Part shown: in pieces, positions 4,223 through 7,451 of the stretch | Numbering within the stretch: the first letter of the stretch is position 1 | Layout: every line of letters begins with the position of its first letter | Assembly: GCA_946543095.1 (NCBI GenBank) | Contig: CAMNLO010000074.1 | Coordinates: 1 to 7,451, forward strand | From: an uncultured bacterium | GTDB lineage: Bacteria > Bacillota > Clostridia > Lachnospirales > Lachnospiraceae | Direction: 5' to 3' | DNA: 7,451 nucleotides | Program-made: the position numbers and the translations under genes | Notes under the pieces: model-generated | The model's input: the letters and a program-made list of their open reading frames with translations, nothing else | Databases searched by the model: none | What the model was told of the DNA's origin: nothing

Positions 4223-6604
4223 ATGATAGATTCATTGCTGAATGCCATATTTAATCTGGTTATCAAGATCCTGTTCTGGATCACAATGGGGATCATGACC
4301 ATCGTGAGCATACTGGACAGAATATTCTCCGCCTTTGCGGGGCTGTCCATGGTGGAATACCAGGTGTCGGAGAACCAGACCGTCCCGGTGTATCTGCTGG
4401 ATGTGTTCCTCCACAATCACACCGTGCGCAACGCCTACTGGGGCATGGCGCTTCTTGGCATCACGGTGGGCTTCGGCTTTGCTATCGTCGCCGTGATCCG
4501 CAAGATGTTCGACGGGGCGGACGCGGTGAAGGAATCCCTGCAGCAGATCATGATCAATCTGTTCAAGTGCATCCTGCTGATCCTCTCCACCACCATCATC
4601 CTGGATGCGGTGTTGGAGTTTTCCGCCATTCTGATGCGTCAGGTGAATTATATCCTGGTGAACGCGGAGACCCTGGATCAGGAGACGAATATCGTTTTCA
4701 CGGACGAGCAGTATGCCGCCATGGCCAGGGTCTTAAATACCATCGGCAATTATTCCATCAATCCCACCTATGACAGCCGCTACAATATCAATCTCTGCTA
4801 CAACGATATCCGGGGGGATATGGAATTTTTAAGCGAGCAGGGGGTTTTCCGGAACTATTATGTGGTGAAGGATAATAACGGCAAGGAGGTGGAGAACTGG
4901 CAGGCCATGCTGACCTCCATCGCCAACACTGTGGACCTGTCCAAGCAGATGAGCCTGGACGAATACAACGAGAGCTTAAGCGAGGCCATCAAGGCCGTCA
5001 TGGTGACCTTACGGAACAATCCCGGGGTGAAGCCCTTAAAGGAGTATCACAAGATCTATAAATCCTTCGGAAATTCCGTCCCCTTGGACAGGGTGATCTT
5101 TCTGCTGGGGGTCATGGACGCGGCAAAGAATCCTGTGAACAATCAGAACGCCTCCTTTACGGATCCTCTCCGCTACCAGTATTACACCGGGGAGAAGGAC
5201 TGCTATGACATGGACGTGGTCAGCGGCGATTTTGACTTAAGCCCCTTAAAGACCAATTACATCATCATCTTCTTTATCGGCGCCGTGATGGTCTTTAACC
5301 TGCTGACCATCATCCTTGCCTGCGCGGCCAGGATCTTCAACCTGATCCTGCTGCTTCTGGTGGCGCCCTTAAGCTTCTCCACCATGCCCCTGGATTCCGG
5401 CGGGAAGATGCGGCAGTGGAGAGTGGCCTTTATCGTGCAGGCCTTCGGCATCTTCGGCACAGTGATCGCCATGCGGGTCCTGCTTTTGTTCATGCCCATT
5501 GCCGTCTCCAACAAGCTGATCTTCTTTAAGGACAGCGGTTTTATCAACTACGCCTGCCGCCTGCTCCTGATCGTGGGAGCCTTTGAAGCCGCAAAGAGAG
5601 CCAGCGGTATGGTGACGGGCATCCTCTCGGACAACGCGGGCTACCAGTCCGTGATGGCCGGTGATATGGCCTCCTCAGTGGAGGGCTACGGCAGGATGGC
5701 CATGGAGGGCGCGAAGGCCGTGGGCAGCTTCGGAGCCACCACCCTCGGCTTCCTCACAGGAGCCACCACCATAAAACGAAACTTCCAGGAGAGAAGCCTT
5801 CCCGAGCTCTTGTCGGGCGGCGGCGGAGGCGGCGGAGGCGGCGGGGGCGCCGGCGGAGAGGATCCGGAGAAGACCGGCGCCCAGAAGGAAACCGCCATTC
5901 CGGAAAGAAGCCAGATCGCCAATCAGCATGCCGACGGCAGCGACAGCGGCCAGTCGGGAGGAAGCCAGTCAGGCGGCGGCCAGTCCGGAGGAAGCCAATC
6001 CGGCGGCGGCCAATCCGGCCGGGGGCAGTCCGGAGGAAGCCAGTCAGGCGGCGGTCAGTCGGGAGACGGCCGCTCGGGGGGCAGCTCCAGGGAGAACAAC
6101 TCCAGGGAGACCAGCTCCAGGTCCCTGAGCTCGAGCTCCAGGGATTCCGCATCCTTCTCCTCCCGGATGAGCCTGGACAGAAACCCCGACGGCTCCTCAC
6201 GCTACCAGGAGGAGGAAGGACACCAGAGAAACCGGGAAGAGGGAGATCTCCCCGGACAGGGAGGCGGGATCCGCACCCGGGATGAAAACGGCTCCGGTCA
6301 GGGCGAGAGAAATACAGAACGGAACAAGGATACCGGAATTCCTCAGAATCAGAGAGGCGCAGGCGGCAGACAAAACCAGGGCAGAGGCCCCGGCGGCGGA
6401 GACTCCGGCAGGAATCGGACCAATCGGAACGGGGAAGGCAGAGGCCCTCAGAATAACAGGAACCCGGATGGCAGAAATAACGACGGACGCGGCCCGGAGA
6501 GCAACCGCCGCACCGGAGAAAACGGAGGAGGCTCCACCGGACCGGGAGGGAAAAAGACACCGCCTCCCATGAGAAAAAAATCCAAGACGACAGACGACGT
6601 GTAG
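4223..6604 (+). CDS. VirB6/TrbL-like polytopic channel protein with long disordered tail
   Basis: This is a 793-residue protein that starts 18 bp after the previous stop, with AGGAAGGG at 4206-4213. Hydrophobic helices lie at about residues 5-37, 70-93, 110-137, 345-369, 371-388, 402-426 and 441-457. A large polar loop (about 140-344) separates the third and fourth. A set of N-terminal helices, a big loop, a cluster of helices and a soluble C-terminus is the layout of VirB6/TrbL-type proteins, which form part of the inner-membrane channel. Its place just before a PrgI-like gene matches Firmicute T4SS clusters. Residues 530-793 are low complexity: an 11-Gly run (532-542), pentad repeats of QSGG[SG] type (577-641), then an Arg/Asn/Gly-rich part with three GRGP motifs (720, 739, 755) and a basic end. 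This tail follows AAKRASG after the last helix and is probably cytoplasmic. Exact topology is unresolved, and the VirB6 call rests on architecture and neighbours. Confidence 0.78.
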   Translation: MIDSLLNAIFNLVIKILFWITMGIMTIVSILDRIFSAFAGLSMVEYQVSENQTVPVYLLDVFLHNHTVRNAYWGMALLGITVGFGFAIVAVIRKMFDGADAVKESLQQIMINLFKCILLILSTTIILDAVLEFSAILMRQVNYILVNAETLDQETNIVFTDEQYAAMARVLNTIGNYSINPTYDSRYNINLCYNDIRGDMEFLSEQGVFRNYYVVKDNNGKEVENWQAMLTSIANTVDLSKQMSLDEYNESLSEAIKAVMVTLRNNPGVKPLKEYHKIYKSFGNSVPLDRVIFLLGVMDAAKNPVNNQNASFTDPLRYQYYTGEKDCYDMDVVSGDFDLSPLKTNYIIIFFIGAVMVFNLLTIILACAARIFNLILLLLVAPLSFSTMPLDSGGKMRQWRVAFIVQAFGIFGTVIAMRVLLLFMPIAVSNKLIFFKDSGFINYACRLLLIVGAFEAAKRASGMVTGILSDNAGYQSVMAGDMASSVEGYGRMAMEGAKAVGSFGATTLGFLTGATTIKRNFQERSLPELLSGGGGGGGGGGGAGGEDPEKTGAQKETAIPERSQIANQHADGSDSGQSGGSQSGGGQSGGSQSGGGQSGRGQSGGSQSGGGQSGDGRSGGSSRENNSRETSSRSLSSSSRDSASFSSRMSLDRNPDGSSRYQEEEGHQRNREEGDLPGQGGGIRTRDENGSGQGERNTERNKDTGIPQNQRGAGGRQNQGRGPGGGDSGRNRTNRNGEGRGPQNNRNPDGRNNDGRGPESNRRTGENGGGSTGPGGKKTPPPMRKKSKTTDDV
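5816..5857 (+). repeat. Polyglycine codon tract
   Basis: Eleven consecutive Gly codons followed by Ala-Gly-Gly are built mostly from a 9-bp unit GGCGGCGGA. The tract marks the join between the membrane part of the VirB6-like protein and its disordered tail, and acts as a flexible linker. In-frame slippage here would change only linker length. Confidence 0.8.
5951..6145 (+). repeat. Thirteen tandem 15-bp units (QSGG[SG] then SR-type pentads)
   Basis: Nine units of CAG/CAA-TCN-GGN-... encode QSGGS, QSGGG, QSGGS, QSGGG, QSGRG, QSGGS, QSGGG, QSGDG and RSGGS (residues 577-621). Four more pentads continue in the same 15-bp register but change to Ser/Arg type: SRENN, SRETS, SRSLS and SSSRD (622-641). 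Alternating S/G at the fifth position gives a 30-bp higher-order repeat in the first part. Confidence 0.85.
6380..6532 (+). repeat. Three degenerate GRGP repeats in the VirB6-like tail
   Basis: GRGP occurs at residues 720-723, 739-742 and 755-758, each followed by a segment of 12 to 15 residues rich in Asn, Arg, Gly and Asp. The first two copies still share GGCAGAGGCCC at DNA level, and the third has drifted (GGACGCGGCCC). Composition resembles RGG-type nucleic-acid-binding regions. Confidence 0.6.
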
Positions 6605-6672
6605 ATTGATAACAGCATGAATAAAGCAAAACCTGACATCAGGTCAGTCATGTAACCGGGCAGCGTTTCACC
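6605..6672 (+). other. 68-bp gap with a palindrome and no clear ribosome binding site
   Basis: This gap separates the VirB6-like stop from the PrgI-like start. It holds a perfect 6-bp inverted repeat with a 2-base centre, ACCTGA-CA-TCAGGT (6631-6644). No T-tract follows, so it is not an intrinsic terminator. No GGAGG-like sequence precedes the ATG at 6673; the closest is the weak ACCGGGCAG. TTGATA at 6606-6611 has no matching -10 at 16-18 bp, so no promoter is called. Confidence 0.5.
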
Positions 6673-7451
6673 ATGCGACTGATACCCGGTAAGACAAAAG
6701 TAAAGATCGAACTCTTTAAGGGCGTGCAGCTCGGGGACGTAGTGGTAAGTGCCATTTTCGGCTCCCTGGCCGCGCTGATGTTCCTCTCTACGCTGCCATA
6801 CCGGATTTATATATGTATCGGCCTCATTTTCGTGGCTGCCGCGCTGCTCTTCAGACTGGACGAGGAGCCCAATTACAGCTACCTTTTACGCATATTAAGG
6901 CACCTGTTCTCCAGGCGTTTGTATGTCAAGATCTATGACGACAAGGCCATCCTGGGGATGAAGGACGGAGAACTGAAACGGGAGTACCTGGAATCCTACG
7001 GGGAGGAAAGCTCCGGGGAGGAGGACACCGGTTTTCTGGACGAGGATCTGGAGGAAGAGGAGAAGCTAGCAGAGGATCTGGAGGATGCCCTCCGATCCGC
7101 AGGGGAGCTTTCGGAGGAACAGCCCGAAGACCCTGCAGCGGAGGAAAACGATCTGACACAAGCCGAACCTCCCGCAGAGGAGGAGTCCGCAGCGCTGACC
7201 CCTGCGGAGGAGTGGGTCCCGGAGGAGGTCCCCCTTCCCAAAGACATCCTGGAGGAGTTGGAGACGCCCGAAGAGAGAGCGAAGCGGGAAAAGAAGGAGA
7301 AGAAGGAGCAGGCCAGAAAAGAAAAGCAGGAAAGAAAAGAGCAGGCAGCACACTATATGCGCAGGGCCCGCTGGAAGGCAGCCAAAGCCAGAAAGCAGGC
7401 GGAAAAGGAGCTTCTGAGGGAAGAAAACCGCATCTTAAAGAGCAAGGAAGC
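6673..7451 (+). CDS. PrgI/VirB3-like T4SS membrane protein with long charged extension (3' end outside the window)
   Basis: The frame is open from the ATG at 6673 to the window end, giving 259 complete residues. The start gives MRLIPGKTKVKIELFKGVQLGD, followed by two closely spaced hydrophobic segments (about 22-41 and 43-61) and a basic/aromatic stretch to about residue 100. This is the form of PrgI-family proteins, the VirB3-like partners of the VirB4 ATPase in Gram-positive T4SS. PrgI proteins are usually little more than this region. Here it continues with a Glu/Asp-rich acidic segment (about 103-201), then a Lys/Arg/Glu/Gln-rich, probably helical segment (about 202-258) that is still open. 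The ribosome binding site is weak. No in-frame ATG, GTG or TTG lies between 6673 and the upstream stop at 6634-6636, so this start is the only standard one. A VirB4 gene would be expected next. The extension could also be the start of a further fused domain. Confidence 0.75.
   Translation, partial: MRLIPGKTKVKIELFKGVQLGDVVVSAIFGSLAALMFLSTLPYRIYICIGLIFVAAALLFRLDEEPNYSYLLRILRHLFSRRLYVKIYDDKAILGMKDGELKREYLESYGEESSGEEDTGFLDEDLEEEEKLAEDLEDALRSAGELSEEQPEDPAAEENDLTQAEPPAEEESAALTPAEEWVPEEVPLPKDILEELETPEERAKREKKEKKEQARKEKQERKEQAAHYMRRARWKAAKARKQAEKELLREENRILKSKE

Noticed and set aside
5816..5848. G-quadruplex regulatory element
   Set aside because: The G runs follow directly from a polyglycine codon tract in the middle of a coding region, and mostly GG runs give only weak two-tetrad potential.
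5754..6629. 291-codon minus-strand open frame rich in Arg, Ser, Pro and Gly
   Set aside because: Its low complexity mirrors the repeat tail of the VirB6-like gene, where stop codons are rare in all frames.
6606..6634. Promoter before the PrgI-like gene (TTGATA at 6606-6611)
   Set aside because: The sequence at the correct spacing (AAACCT, starting at 6629) does not resemble a -10 hexamer.
6617..6655. 12-codon open frame in the gap before the PrgI-like gene
   Set aside because: It has an ATG and TAA but no ribosome binding site and no recognisable leader-peptide pattern. It is too short to support as a gene.

Overview
The window is a stretch of a conjugative type IV secretion (mating-channel) gene cluster. 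It most likely comes from an integrative conjugative element or plasmid of a Gram-positive Clostridia/Lachnospiraceae-type bacterium. Three things point there. Start sites carry GGAG/GGGAGG-type ribosome binding sites. The coding DNA is moderately GC-rich but still uses TTA leucine codons. The gene set and order (small two-helix pilin-like protein, polytopic VirB6-like protein, PrgI/VirB3-like protein) is that of Firmicute T4SS operons. The species cannot be named from the sequence, and every gene reads on the + strand.

Layout. Bases 1-392 are the 3' end of a gene that enters from the left; its product is not recognised. It overlaps by ATGA a 101-codon VirB2-like pilin candidate (389-694). 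A 124-bp AT-rich gap (695-818) follows, with a well-formed SigA-type promoter (TTGAGA, 17 bp, TATGAT) and three TACATAA boxes around it, so the downstream genes may form a separately regulated unit. Next come two exported proteins of unknown function. The first is a 663-aa, cysteine-rich secreted protein with a possible beta-helix region (819-2810). The second is a 459-aa C-terminally membrane-anchored protein with an Ala-rich helical stalk and three Ig-like modules (2825-4204). After these lie a 793-aa VirB6/TrbL-like channel protein with a 260-residue disordered Gly/Ser/Arg/Asn tail (4223-6604), and a PrgI-like protein with an unusually long acidic-then-basic extension that runs off the right edge (6673-7451).

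Inferred joint role. The VirB2-like, VirB6-like and PrgI-like proteins would form the membrane part of the mating channel. A VirB4 ATPase would be expected just to the right of the window. The two exported proteins sit inside the same unit, 14 and 18 bp from their downstream neighbours. They are the least ordinary part of the window and could be the cell-surface or wall-spanning part of the apparatus. No tRNA, rRNA, CRISPR array, insertion sequence, origin or convincing intrinsic terminator was seen. The only non-coding gaps above 30 bp are 695-818 and 6605-6672, and both are described.
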